Both the position numbers and the translations under genes were made by a program. This document shows positions 56,116 through 64,000 of a stretch of DNA of 64,000 nucleotides, piece by piece. The notes under the pieces were generated by a model. That model did not search any database and had not been told where the DNA came from. It saw only the letters and a list, made by a program, of their open reading frames with translations. The stretch comes from Kocuria palustris. GTDB lineage: Bacteria; Actinomycetota; Actinomycetes; Actinomycetales; Micrococcaceae. Every line of letters begins with the position of its first letter. Position 1 is the first letter of the stretch. Location of the stretch: positions 1,178,001 to 1,242,000 of the forward strand of contig NZ_JAFBCR010000001.1 in the NCBI RefSeq assembly GCF_016907795.1, written 5' to 3'.

Positions 56116-56949
56116 ATGACCGGCAAGCAGAAGCTCGGCTGGGCGGTCATCACCGTCCTCGTCCTCGTGTGGTGCCTCTTCCCGGTGCTCTCGATCCTCA
56201 TGAACTCCTTCAAGTCCGCCTCGGACCTGACCTCGGGCGGGTTCATCCCCACCCAGTTCACGTGGGAGAACTACGAGATGATCTTCGTGGGCTCGGCCCA
56301 GGACCTCTTCGTCCCGGCGCTGCGCAACTCGATCGGCATCACGCTGATCGCCACGGCGATCGCTGTGGTGCTGGCGACCCTGTGCGCCTACGCCATCGCC
56401 CGCCTGGACTTCCGCGGCAAGTCCCTGATCCTCACGACCTCGCTCATGGTCTCCATGTTCCCCGTCGTGTCGATCGTGACCCCGCTGTTCAACATGTGGC
56501 GCCAGATCGGGCTCTACGACACCTGGCTGGGCCTGATCCTGCCGTACCTGTCGCTGACCCTGCCGATCTCCATCTGGACGCTGGCGGCCTACTTCCAGCA
56601 GATCCCGTGGGATCTGGACTCCGCGGCCCAGGTCGACGGCGCCACCACCCTGCAGTCCTTCCGCAAGGTGATCGTGCCCATGGTGACCCCGGGCATCTTC
56701 ACGACCGCGATCATCGCGTTCTTCATCGCCTGGAACGACTTCGTGTTCGGCATCGGCCTGACCTCGACCTCGGCGGCCCGCCCCGTGCCGGCCGCACTGG
56801 GCTTCTTCACCGGCGCCTCGCAGTTCGAGGACCCCGCCGGCGCCATCTCCGCCGCCGCGATCGTGGTCACCATCCCGGTGGTCCTGCTGGTGCTGCTGTT
56901 CCAGCGCCAGATCGTCTCCGGCCTCACCCAGGGCGCCGTCAAGGGCTGA
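56116..56949 (+). CDS. ABC sugar importer permease (SugB/MalG-like)
   Basis: A 277-aa permease with six helices; EAA-type loop SAAQVDGATTLQSFRKVIVP and the MalG-like C-terminal FQRQIVSGLTQGAVKG. Together with the SugA-like subunit it forms the membrane pore. Confidence 0.94.
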   Translation: MTGKQKLGWAVITVLVLVWCLFPVLSILMNSFKSASDLTSGGFIPTQFTWENYEMIFVGSAQDLFVPALRNSIGITLIATAIAVVLATLCAYAIARLDFRGKSLILTTSLMVSMFPVVSIVTPLFNMWRQIGLYDTWLGLILPYLSLTLPISIWTLAAYFQQIPWDLDSAAQVDGATTLQSFRKVIVPMVTPGIFTTAIIAFFIAWNDFVFGIGLTSTSAARPVPAALGFFTGASQFEDPAGAISAAAIVVTIPVVLLVLLFQRQIVSGLTQGAVKG

Positions 56950-57003
56950 CGCCCGGTACGGACCCGAAACCACACTTCCTCCCCACGAGAGGCGCACAGC
57001 ACC

Positions 57004-58263
57004 ATGGCATCCATCACCATCGACAATCTCATCAAGAAGTACGACGACGGCTTCCCCGCCATCAAGGGCGTCAGCATCGACGTCGCCGACGGCGAGTTCC
57101 TGATCCTCGTCGGCCCGTCCGGCTGCGGAAAGTCCACCCTCCTGCGCATGGTCGTGGGTCTGGAGGACATCACCGACGGCGAGCTGCGGATCGACGGGAC
57201 CCGCGTCAACGAGAAGCAGCCACGAGAGCGCAACCTCTCGATGGTCTTCCAGAACTACGCCCTGTACCCGTTCCTGACCGTGTACGAGAACATCGCGTTC
57301 CCGCTGCGCCTGGCCAAGGGCTCGGACAAGCTCCCCGAGGACCAGATCGACGCCAAGGTCCGCGAGGCCTCGCGCCTGCTGGATCTCGACGATCACCTGG
57401 AGCGCAAGCCCGGCAACCTGTCCGGCGGTCAGCGCCAGCGCGTGGCCATGGGCCGCGCGATCGTGCGCGAGGCCGACGCCTTCCTGTTCGACGAGCCGCT
57501 GTCCAACCTGGACGCCAAGCTGCGCGGGCAGATGCGCACCGAGATCGCGCAGCTGCAGCGCCGTCTGGGCATCACCTCGCTGTACGTGACCCACGATCAG
57601 ACCGAGGCCATGACCCTGGGCGATCGCGTGGCCGTGCTGAAGAAGGGCGAGCTGCAGCAGATCGCCTCTCCGCGCGAGCTCTACGAGCAGCCCGTCAACC
57701 TGTTCGTGGCCGGGTTCATCGGCGCCCCGTCGATGAACTTCCTGCCGGCCCATCGCAACGGCGACGTCTTCGTGACGCCGCTGGGCGAGATCCCGGTCCC
57801 GGCCCATGCCCAGGGCCGTCTGGACTCGGCCGGCGAGCTGCTCGTGCTGGGCGTGCGCCCGGAGCACTTCGCGGATGCCCGCGACGTCGCCGACACCCCG
57901 TGGTCGGCCAAGGGCGCCACGTTCGACGCCGAGCTCTCGCACACGGAGTGGCTGGGCAACCAGCAGTACGGCTACGTGCAGTTCGAGCAGGACCGGGACG
58001 TCAAGGACAAGCTCGACGAGCTCGCCCGCGACCTGGACGCCGATGAGATGCCCGCCCAGGTGGTCGTCGAGCTGCCCGCCAGCTCTCGCGTGCGCGGCGG
58101 CTCGCAGGCCAAGCTGTGGCTGAACACCTCCAAGATGCACGTGTTCGACCCGCAGACCGGCGAGAACCTCACCCGCGACGAGGAGGCCGGCGCCGAGCTG
58201 ACCCGCGAGGCCAACGAGGAGCGCAAGGCCGACATCGCGCGGATGCGCGACCATCAGGCCTGA
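57004..58263 (+). CDS. ABC sugar importer ATPase (SugC/MsmK-like)
   Basis: A 419-aa ATPase of the MalK/MsmK class. Walker A GPSGCGKST, Q loop VFQNYALYPF, signature LSGGQRQRVAMGRAI, Walker B FLFDEPLSNLD, and switch His in YVTHDQTEAM. The C-terminal OB-type regulatory domain is longer than usual (residues about 240-419). 54 nt after the permease gene; terminator follows. In MsmK-type systems one ATPase may energise several sugar importers. Confidence 0.95.
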   Translation: MASITIDNLIKKYDDGFPAIKGVSIDVADGEFLILVGPSGCGKSTLLRMVVGLEDITDGELRIDGTRVNEKQPRERNLSMVFQNYALYPFLTVYENIAFPLRLAKGSDKLPEDQIDAKVREASRLLDLDDHLERKPGNLSGGQRQRVAMGRAIVREADAFLFDEPLSNLDAKLRGQMRTEIAQLQRRLGITSLYVTHDQTEAMTLGDRVAVLKKGELQQIASPRELYEQPVNLFVAGFIGAPSMNFLPAHRNGDVFVTPLGEIPVPAHAQGRLDSAGELLVLGVRPEHFADARDVADTPWSAKGATFDAELSHTEWLGNQQYGYVQFEQDRDVKDKLDELARDLDADEMPAQVVVELPASSRVRGGSQAKLWLNTSKMHVFDPQTGENLTRDEEAGAELTREANEERKADIARMRDHQA

Positions 58264-58277
58264 CCCGCCTCCTGCCT

Positions 58278-58326
58278 GACGACAGCGGCCGGTCCTCCCC
58301 TCACGGGAGGACCGGCCGCTGTCGTC
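58278..58326. terminator. terminator of sugar importer operon
   Basis: A 22-bp perfect stem (58278-58299 with 58305-58326), one of the longest in the window, 15 nt after the ATPase stop and between convergent genes. Confidence 0.85.
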
Positions 58327-58389
58327 GTGCCGGGTCGCAGGGTGGCCGTCCGCCTGACTCCCGCACGGCGATCCGGCGGGGCCGGCGGC

Positions 58390-59052
58390 TCAGCCCTGGT
58401 TCCAGGCCATCCACACCAGCAGCAGGACCGCGGCGATCGCCGCCAGACCCGTGAGCAGGGGACGCAGCCACGGGAAGCGCATCAAGGGGCCCACGAGCCG
58501 CGGCCAGGTCTTCGCCATGTGCGCTGGGCTGGCCTGGGCGAAGCGCTCCGTCTTCACCCCCAGGTGCTCCACGAGGCGGTCGATGGACTTCCGGTCCCAG
58601 ATCGTCCCGTCCATGCGGAACAGGCGCCGCCCCGCGTCGTCGGCCGCCCACAGGTAGGGCCGAGCGACGCCGCGGCGGCGCTTGGTCCCGTCGGAGCCGG
58701 TGCGCGCCGGGCGGCGCAGGGAGTCCACGACCACCAGCCGCTCGATCTTCGCCCGCTCCATCGTGTGGAAGCCGATCGTGCGCGAGCCGAGCACATGGGT
58801 GGGCGTGATCGCCACGGTCACGGGCCGCAGCCAGCGCCACGCGCTGACGGCGCAGCCGATGATGACGATGACCAGCACGATGATCCCCATGGGCGCCGGC
58901 CGCCGCACCCCCAGCACGGCAAGGCACAGGAGCCCGAGCACGACCGCGGGCAGGCAGGCCAGCAGACGCCGGCCCATCGAGCCGATGCGAGGGTGCAGAA
59001 CCCGCTCGGCGGTGCCGTACTTCGCGGGGATCTGGCGGATGGACTCGGCCAT
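58390..59052 (-). CDS. membrane protein with probable bacterial PH-like domain
   Basis: A 220-aa protein: two N-terminal helices (about residues 30-50 and 54-72), a soluble region resembling a bacterial PH domain (TPTHVLGSRTIGFHTMERA, ERLVVVDSLRRP) and one C-terminal helix (LLTGLAAIAAVLLLVWMAW). Function unknown. AAGGAG stands 9 nt before its ATG. It diverges from the secreted-protein gene with 52 bp between starts. Confidence 0.7.
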   Translation of the reverse strand: MAESIRQIPAKYGTAERVLHPRIGSMGRRLLACLPAVVLGLLCLAVLGVRRPAPMGIIVLVIVIIGCAVSAWRWLRPVTVAITPTHVLGSRTIGFHTMERAKIERLVVVDSLRRPARTGSDGTKRRRGVARPYLWAADDAGRRLFRMDGTIWDRKSIDRLVEHLGVKTERFAQASPAHMAKTWPRLVGPLMRFPWLRPLLTGLAAIAAVLLLVWMAWNQG

Positions 59053-59091
59053 GGAGTGCGGCTCCTTCGAAGCGCGGGCGGTGTCGTCGAC

Positions 59092-59097
59092 TAGCGT
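59092..59097 (+). promoter_or_regulatory. -10 element for secreted-protein gene (leaderless)
   Basis: TAGCGT lies 7 nt before ATG 59105; an AAGGAGG directly abuts the ATG, too close for normal use. Confidence 0.4.
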
Positions 59098-59104
59098 AAG
59101 GAGG

Positions 59105-60088
59105 ATGGATCAGAACACGGCGGTGCGCAGGGCGATCGGCATGTGGCTGGTCCTTCTCGTGCTCGCCATGGCTGCCGCGTGGATCACGATCTCGCTGGTC
59201 AACAAGTACATGTACGGCCCGGAGACGGACGTCCGCGCCTACTTCGAGAGCCTCCAGGACGGCGACGGCGGCCGCGCCCTGGGCCTGCTCAATGCGCAGG
59301 TCGATCCCGAGGACGATGCCGTCCTGCTCGACGGCGAGCCGCTGGCCGCGGCCACCGAGTCGCTCGAGGACCTCGAGATCTCGACCGTCTCCCAGGACTC
59401 GGAGGAGGCCGTGGTGCGCGCCGACTTCACCCTGGACGGTCAGCCGCATGCCTCCGAGTACCGCCTGGTGCCCGTGGACACCCAGTGGGGCTTCTTCACG
59501 GTGTGGGGCTTCGAGGAATCCGAGCTCCCCTCGGTCACCGTGTCCATGCCCGGGGCCACCAGCGCCGATCTCAACGGAGCCTCGGCGGCGCTGCCGGAGT
59601 CCGAGCAGCGCTTCGCAGCCTTCCCGCCCGGTGTCTACTCGGCCTCCTACGCCTCGCGCTGGGTCGACACCGATCCTGCCTCGGTCGTCCTGACGGACGA
59701 GGCCCAGACCGAGACCATCGCGCTGGAGGCCACCCCGTCGGAGGCTCTGGAGACCGAGATCTCCGAGCAGATCGCCGCTGACCTGAGCACCTGCACCGAG
59801 CAGTCCAGCCTGTACCCGACCGACTGCCCGTTCTCCTACGACTTCGACGGCCGAGTGGACGGCGACGTCACCTGGAGCATCACCAAGCAGCCCGAGCCGC
59901 CCGTGACGATCGGCGTGGACGGCGGCAAGGACTGGGCCCTGGGCTCGGCGAAGGGCATGGCCGAGGTCTCGTTCACCTCCGTGGACCTGTTCGACGGCAC
60001 CACCGAGGAGGTCACCGAGTCGGTGCCCTTCACCTACCAGGCCGATCTGGCCGTCAGCGACGACAGCGTGAAGGTCACCCGCCGCTGA
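59105..60088 (+). CDS. membrane-anchored extracytoplasmic protein of unknown function
   Basis: A 327-aa protein with one N-terminal helix (MWLVLLVLAMAAAWITISLV, residues 13-32) and an acidic extracytoplasmic domain rich in Asp/Glu/Ser/Thr with four beta-strand-like repeats. Two cysteines lie near residues 230-245, perhaps forming a disulfide. No family recognised; the overall form resembles TcaA-like or lipocalin-type surface proteins. It diverges from the PH-like membrane protein gene. Confidence 0.7.
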   Translation: MDQNTAVRRAIGMWLVLLVLAMAAAWITISLVNKYMYGPETDVRAYFESLQDGDGGRALGLLNAQVDPEDDAVLLDGEPLAAATESLEDLEISTVSQDSEEAVVRADFTLDGQPHASEYRLVPVDTQWGFFTVWGFEESELPSVTVSMPGATSADLNGASAALPESEQRFAAFPPGVYSASYASRWVDTDPASVVLTDEAQTETIALEATPSEALETEISEQIAADLSTCTEQSSLYPTDCPFSYDFDGRVDGDVTWSITKQPEPPVTIGVDGGKDWALGSAKGMAEVSFTSVDLFDGTTEEVTESVPFTYQADLAVSDDSVKVTRR

Positions 60089-60094
60089 GCCCCT

Positions 60095-60155
60095 CGCGCC
60101 TGCTGCCCGCATGCGCTTCCGCGCCGCGCATGCGGCATCCAGGCACACAGGCGCG
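60095..60155. terminator. nested hairpin between convergent genes
   Basis: A 10-bp inner stem (60107-60116 with 60126-60135) sits inside an 8-bp outer pairing (60095-60102 with 60148-60155), suited to two-way termination. Confidence 0.6.
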
Positions 60156-60174
60156 GGAGGCCGGGTGGGAGGGG

Positions 60175-62073
60175 TCAGGCGTTCAGACCGCGCAGATCCA
60201 GCACCAGGGAGTCCTCGGCGCCCTCGGCGACCGTGAACGGGATCCCCCAGTCCTGCTGGTACAGGTGGCAGGCGGCGTGGTCCGGGATCTCGCCGCCGGG
60301 CTCGCCGTCGCAGGCGGCCGCGCGGGCGGTGATGTGCAGGACGCCCTCGGTGACGCCATCGGCGAGCGTGATCTCGCGCTTGAGGCCCTGGGCGGCGCCG
60401 CCGCCGTCGACCAGCGCCTCGGCCGGGGAGACCGACAGCTTCAGCTGCGTGGGATCTCCCCAGCGGTCGTCGAGCTTCTGGCCGCTGGGGGCGGCGAAGC
60501 GGACGTCGATCGTCATGGTGCCGCCGGCGATCGGGGTGCGGCTGCGCTGGGAGACGGAGGCGCCCTCGTCGACCTGCAGCAGCTTCTCCGGAACGGGCAG
60601 GCGCACCAGGCGGTGCCGGTTGGTCTCCACCACGATCAGCTCGGGGGTCTCCCCCGAGGCGTCGACCAGCAGGTCCGACGGCTCGTCGAAGTCGCGCTCG
60701 AGCGTGGAGAGCTGTCCCTCGACGGGATCCCAGCGCCGGATGGCGCCGTTGTAGGTGTCGGCCACGGCGATCGAGCCGTCGGGCAGCACCGCGACGCCGA
60801 GCGGGTGCTGCAGGCGCGCCTGGGTCGAGTCGCCGTCGCGGAAGCCGAAGTCGTAGAGGCCGAGCCCCGCGGCCGTGGCCACGCCCGAGAGGGCGCCGTC
60901 CGCCACCGCGATGGAGCGCAGCGCCGAGGACTCGGAATCCGCCGCCCAGATCGTGCCGTCCGGGGCCTCGACCAGCCCCGACGTCTGCGCGAACCAGGAC
61001 TGCGAGGGATCCCCGTCGACCAGGCCCTCGTCGCCGGTGCCCGCCGCCACGGCCAGCTCGCCGGTGCGCGGATCGAAGGTGAAGATCTGATGCGTGCCGG
61101 ACATCGCCACCACCAGGGTGTCGGCGGCCGCGGACCACACGACGTCCCACGGCGAGGACAGCGCGACCTCCCGCGGGTCGGCTTCAGGATCGATGTGATC
61201 GGCGTCCACGCCCTTGGCCCGCTCCGAATCCAGCAGGCGCTGCACACCGCTGCCCGCCAGGGTCGTGACCTCGCCGTCGGACAGGCGCACGCCGCGCAGG
61301 CGGTGGTTCACGGTGTCGGCCACGATCACGTCATAGCCCACCTGCTCGCGGACGCCCTGCGGCAGCAGCGCGAGCCCGCGCGGCTCGTTGAAGTGCGCCT
61401 CTTCGGGGCTGCCGTCGGCGTGGCCGCGGGTGCCGTCGCCGATCACGGAGCGCACGGTCTGCAGGTCGGCGGCCATGCGGACCAGGCGGTGGTGACCGGT
61501 GTCGGCCACCAGCACGGATCCGTCCTCGAGGGCCACGGCCTTCTCCGGGAAGCGGAGGTCGCCGTCGGTGATCTCCGGGGGGACGTAGGGACCGTCGCCG
61601 CGGTGCAGCGTGCCGGCCGCCTCGTGCTGCTCCACGAGCTGCTCGACGAGCGAGACGATCCCCTGGACGTGGCCCTCCCCCGAGAGGTGGGCCACGATGT
61701 AGCCCTCGGGATCCACGACCACCAGGGTCGGCCAGGCGCGCGCGGTGTACGCGTCCCAGGTGCCGAGCTCGGGGTCATCGAGCACCGGGTGGTGGATCTC
61801 ATAGCGGTCCACCGCCGAGGCCAGGGCCTCGGGATCGGCCTCGTGCTCGAACTTGGGCGAGTGCACGCCGACCGTCACCAGGACGTCGGAGAAGCGCTCC
61901 TCCAGCGGACGCAGCTCATCCAGCACGTGCAGGCAGTTGATGCAGCAGAACGACCAGAAGTCCAGGATGACGATCTTGCCGCGCAGCTTCTGCCAGTCGA
62001 GCTGCTCGCCGCCGGTGTTCAGCCAGCTGCGGCCTGTCAGGGCGGATGCTCGGACGCGGGACTGCGCGCTCAT
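60175..62073 (-). CDS. thioredoxin-like/NHL repeat protein (NHLRC2-like)
   Basis: A 632-aa fusion of a thioredoxin fold (residues 1-165) with a beta-propeller of NHL repeats (about 170-500) and a C-terminal beta domain. The redox site is FCCINC (CxxC formed by Cys44 and Cys47, with an extra Cys43), preceded by VILDFWS as in TlpA/ResA-type proteins. Propeller blades show repeated VADTGHHRLVR / VADTVNHRLRG / VADTYNGAIRR phrases. No signal peptide is visible, so it is probably cytosolic. The architecture matches eukaryotic NHLRC2. The neighbouring CopD-CtaG gene hints at a link to respiratory copper/thiol maturation, which is only an inference. Confidence 0.9.
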   Translation of the reverse strand: MSAQSRVRASALTGRSWLNTGGEQLDWQKLRGKIVILDFWSFCCINCLHVLDELRPLEERFSDVLVTVGVHSPKFEHEADPEALASAVDRYEIHHPVLDDPELGTWDAYTARAWPTLVVVDPEGYIVAHLSGEGHVQGIVSLVEQLVEQHEAAGTLHRGDGPYVPPEITDGDLRFPEKAVALEDGSVLVADTGHHRLVRMAADLQTVRSVIGDGTRGHADGSPEEAHFNEPRGLALLPQGVREQVGYDVIVADTVNHRLRGVRLSDGEVTTLAGSGVQRLLDSERAKGVDADHIDPEADPREVALSSPWDVVWSAAADTLVVAMSGTHQIFTFDPRTGELAVAAGTGDEGLVDGDPSQSWFAQTSGLVEAPDGTIWAADSESSALRSIAVADGALSGVATAAGLGLYDFGFRDGDSTQARLQHPLGVAVLPDGSIAVADTYNGAIRRWDPVEGQLSTLERDFDEPSDLLVDASGETPELIVVETNRHRLVRLPVPEKLLQVDEGASVSQRSRTPIAGGTMTIDVRFAAPSGQKLDDRWGDPTQLKLSVSPAEALVDGGGAAQGLKREITLADGVTEGVLHITARAAACDGEPGGEIPDHAACHLYQQDWGIPFTVAEGAEDSLVLDLRGLNA

Positions 62074-62173
62074 CTGGGGTCCTCTTCCTCGTGCTCGTCT
62101 CGTGCGGGGCCCGATCGCTCGGTCCTGCCCCGTCGTGTCAACCCCCGGCGGGCGCCGGGGTATTCCGTCCGGC

Positions 62174-64000
62174 TCAGCGGCGCTCGCGCTCGGCCAGCGA
62201 CTGCATCATCTCGTTGTAGGCCTCGAGCTCGGCATCGCCGGTGCGATCCGCCTCGCGATCCACCCGGCGGTTCTCGCGCTTGCCGTCCATGGCCCACTGG
62301 ATGGCCACGACGACGGCCAGGATGGCCGTGGGCAGCTCGCCGATGCCCCACATCAGGGCTCCGCCCATCTGCTGGTCCTCGATCGCCGAGGCGCCCCAAG
62401 GACGGCCCATGTTGCCGAACCAGGAGGCCTCCAGCAGGGAGTCCATGCCCATGATCGTGACGCCCACGAACGCGTGGTAGACCATCGTGGCGATCAGCAG
62501 GACCAGTCGCATGAAGTGCGGCGGCCGGTACGGGATGGGGTCCTGGCCCACGAGCACCAGGGCGAACATGTACCCGGTGAACAGGAAGTGGGCCATCATG
62601 AACTCGTGGCCCACGTGGTAGCGCAGCGTGACCGACAGCAGGTCCGTGAAGTAGAAGATCACGATCGAGGCCGCGAAGTTCACCGAGGCGAAGATCGGGT
62701 GCGTGACGACCTTGCCCCAGGTGGAGTGGACCAGGCGCAGGATCCACTCGCGCGGTCCGCGAGTGCCGTCCTGGCGCGGCTCCAGGGCCCGCAGGAGCAG
62801 GGTGACGGGCGAGCCCAGGACCAGGAACACCGGGATGATCATGGTCAGCGACATGTGCTCGACCATGTGCGCGGAGAACAGCACCCGCGCGTAGATGGCC
62901 AGACCGCCGGACGTCGCGTACATCAGCAGGGCCAGGCCGGCGAACCAGGACACTGCGCGCAGGGGCGACCAGCGCCCGCCGGTGCGCGCGAGCTTCCACA
63001 GGGCCCAGGCGTAGGACAGGCCCAGCACGGCGATGACCGCGACCCACAGCCAGTCGAAGCGCCACATGGTGACCAGGCCCTCGGGCGTCGGCGCCGGCGG
63101 CAGCTCGTAGAACGTGAGGATGCGCGCCGGGGAGGCGTTGTCGGAGAGCTCCTCGGGCACCGGGGGCGCCGAGTTGCCGAGTGCTACGGCGACGCCGATC
63201 AGCGCGCCCATGAGCACGAGCTCGCCCAGGATGACCTGCCATACGGCTCGGCGCCCCGAGACCTTCCCCGCCTCGAGCGCGGGGATCACTGCGCGGCGGT
63301 GCATGAGACCGGCCACGCCCAGCAGCAGGGTCAGCAGGAGCTTGAGCAGTGCCAGGACCCCGTAGTCGCTGGTGAGCTGCTCCCAGGTGCCGATGCGCAC
63401 CCCGGCGTTGATGATCCCGGAGGCCAGCACGAGGGCATAGCAGCACAGCGCCAGGGTCGAGAAGCGATGCAGGACCACGGCGATGGTGGGGACGCGGCGG
63501 CCTCGGGCGGCCTGCCCGGACTCGGCGCCGCGGCGCCCGCGCGTGCCGATCGGCAGTGCCGAAGTGGTGGTGTCCGCGGCCAGCTGCGGCGAGATCCACG
63601 CCAGAGCGGCGAGCCCGCCGGCCCAGAGGCAGACGCCGAGCAGGTGCAGACCCAGGGAGTTGACCGCGCCCATGTGATCGTCGCCGCCGGCGCTGTGGCC
63701 GTTGAGGGCCATGGTCACGATCGCGAGGCAGCCGACCGCCATGGCCGCGGCCAGTCCCAGCCGGGAGCGCAGGCCGAAGAGCAGGGTCGTGGTCACGGCG
63801 GCGACGATCGTGCCCACGGCGATCGCCTGCCCCGTGGGGATCTCGGTCGCGAAGCTCACGAGCTGGCGCGTGTAGTCCGAGCTGGCGGACAGCTGCACCC
63901 CGGAGACATCGGCATAGGTCAGGATCAGCACCGCGACCGAGGCCACGGTCCACACGATCGACGACGCCCCGGCCAGAGCGACGGTGCGCGCGAACAGCGG
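62174..64000 (-). CDS. CopD-CtaG fusion, copper/cytochrome oxidase assembly (5' end missing)
   Basis: The frame runs without a stop to the window edge, so the N-terminus lies beyond 64000; the GTG at 63955 is internal. At least 608 residues are visible. The first part has CopD (copper resistance D) helices with the block SLGLHLLGVCLWAGGLAALA; the C-terminal part is CtaG-type (AHMVEHMSLTMIIPVFLVLG, VGHEFMMAHFLFTGYMFALV, TMVYHAFVGVTIMGMDSLL) with conserved His residues. Such fused proteins are standard in actinobacteria and are linked to copper delivery to cytochrome c oxidase. The acidic/Arg-rich tail is cytosolic. Confidence 0.9.
   Translation of the reverse strand, partial: PLFARTVALAGASSIVWTVASVAVLILTYADVSGVQLSASSDYTRQLVSFATEIPTGQAIAVGTIVAAVTTTLLFGLRSRLGLAAAMAVGCLAIVTMALNGHSAGGDDHMGAVNSLGLHLLGVCLWAGGLAALAWISPQLAADTTTSALPIGTRGRRGAESGQAARGRRVPTIAVVLHRFSTLALCCYALVLASGIINAGVRIGTWEQLTSDYGVLALLKLLLTLLLGVAGLMHRRAVIPALEAGKVSGRRAVWQVILGELVLMGALIGVAVALGNSAPPVPEELSDNASPARILTFYELPPAPTPEGLVTMWRFDWLWVAVIAVLGLSYAWALWKLARTGGRWSPLRAVSWFAGLALLMYATSGGLAIYARVLFSAHMVEHMSLTMIIPVFLVLGSPVTLLLRALEPRQDGTRGPREWILRLVHSTWGKVVTHPIFASVNFAASIVIFYFTDLLSVTLRYHVGHEFMMAHFLFTGYMFALVLVGQDPIPYRPPHFMRLVLLIATMVYHAFVGVTIMGMDSLLEASWFGNMGRPWGASAIEDQQMGGALMWGIGELPTAILAVVVAIQWAMDGKRENRRVDREADRTGDAELEAYNEMMQSLAERERR

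Noticed and set aside
62174-63955. Treating GTG 63955 as the start of the CopD-CtaG gene
   Set aside because: The frame continues upstream to the window end with sensible hydrophobic sequence, and CopD helices need the missing N-terminal part.

Overview
The window comes from the chromosome of a very GC-rich (roughly 70 %) actinobacterium. The best fit by gene content and protein character is a member of the Micrococcaceae (Kocuria/Micrococcus/Nesterenkonia/Arthrobacter-like). Supporting signs are an HspR-controlled dnaK-grpE-dnaJ-hspR operon with HAIR operators, DUF3073 and DUF4235 proteins, an LpqY-SugABC-type sugar importer, a YkoE-type ECF transporter under a TPP riboswitch, and many genes with a TAnnnT -10 element only 6-9 nt before the start codon (leaderless transcription). 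There is no phage, insertion sequence, CRISPR array or rRNA; it reads as stable core chromosome.

Layout. 0-2.3 kb: IclR regulator, type II dehydroquinase and quinate/shikimate dehydrogenase (a quinate/shikimate utilisation cassette), then tRNA-Pro(CGG). 2.6-6.3 kb: a Na+/H+ antiporter carrying a C-terminal UBP zinc finger, followed by a receiver/thioredoxin-reductase-like flavoprotein. 6.7-13.8 kb: purine cluster with a PurD-PurC fusion on the minus strand, diverging from asparaginase, an SCP-like protein, a small membrane protein, purF and purM. 14-17 kb: DUF3073 and ClpB. 17-23.3 kb: thioesterase-like protein, GNAT, CDP-alcohol phosphatidyltransferase, cation efflux, VanW-like protein and a tandem-duplicated HAD hydrolase. 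23.5-30 kb: DEAD-box helicase, small membrane protein, hexose-phosphate mutarotase, Na+/alanine symporter, Bcr-type exporter. 30-37.5 kb: TrmB, BCCT osmolyte transporter, and the dnaK operon. 37.7-42.5 kb: LMW protein phosphatase with a P-loop kinase, then the riboswitch-controlled ECF transporter. 42.6-49.7 kb: six-gene Mrp (Mnh) antiporter operon with fused A/B. 49.9-53.7 kb: MFS transporter, dCTP deaminase, tRNA-Gly(CCC), panD, auxin-efflux-type carrier. 53.9-58.3 kb: four-gene sugar ABC importer behind a GlxR/CRP-like site. 58.4-64 kb: membrane/secreted proteins of unknown role, a thioredoxin-NHL protein and a CopD-CtaG protein that runs off the right edge.

How it works together. Sodium and osmotic physiology recurs: NhaP-type and Mrp antiporters, a Na+/alanine symporter and a BCCT carrier lie within 47 kb. 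Heat-shock control is self-contained: HspR, its operators on dnaK and on clpB, and the chaperones are all here. Several proteins are fusions of normally separate subunits (PurD-PurC, two ECF ATPases with EcfT, MrpA-B, CopD-CtaG, HAD-HAD, antiporter-zinc finger, thioredoxin-NHL), which is the most distinctive trait of the window. I see no wholly new system; the most under-explored unit is the zinc-finger antiporter with its flavoprotein neighbour.
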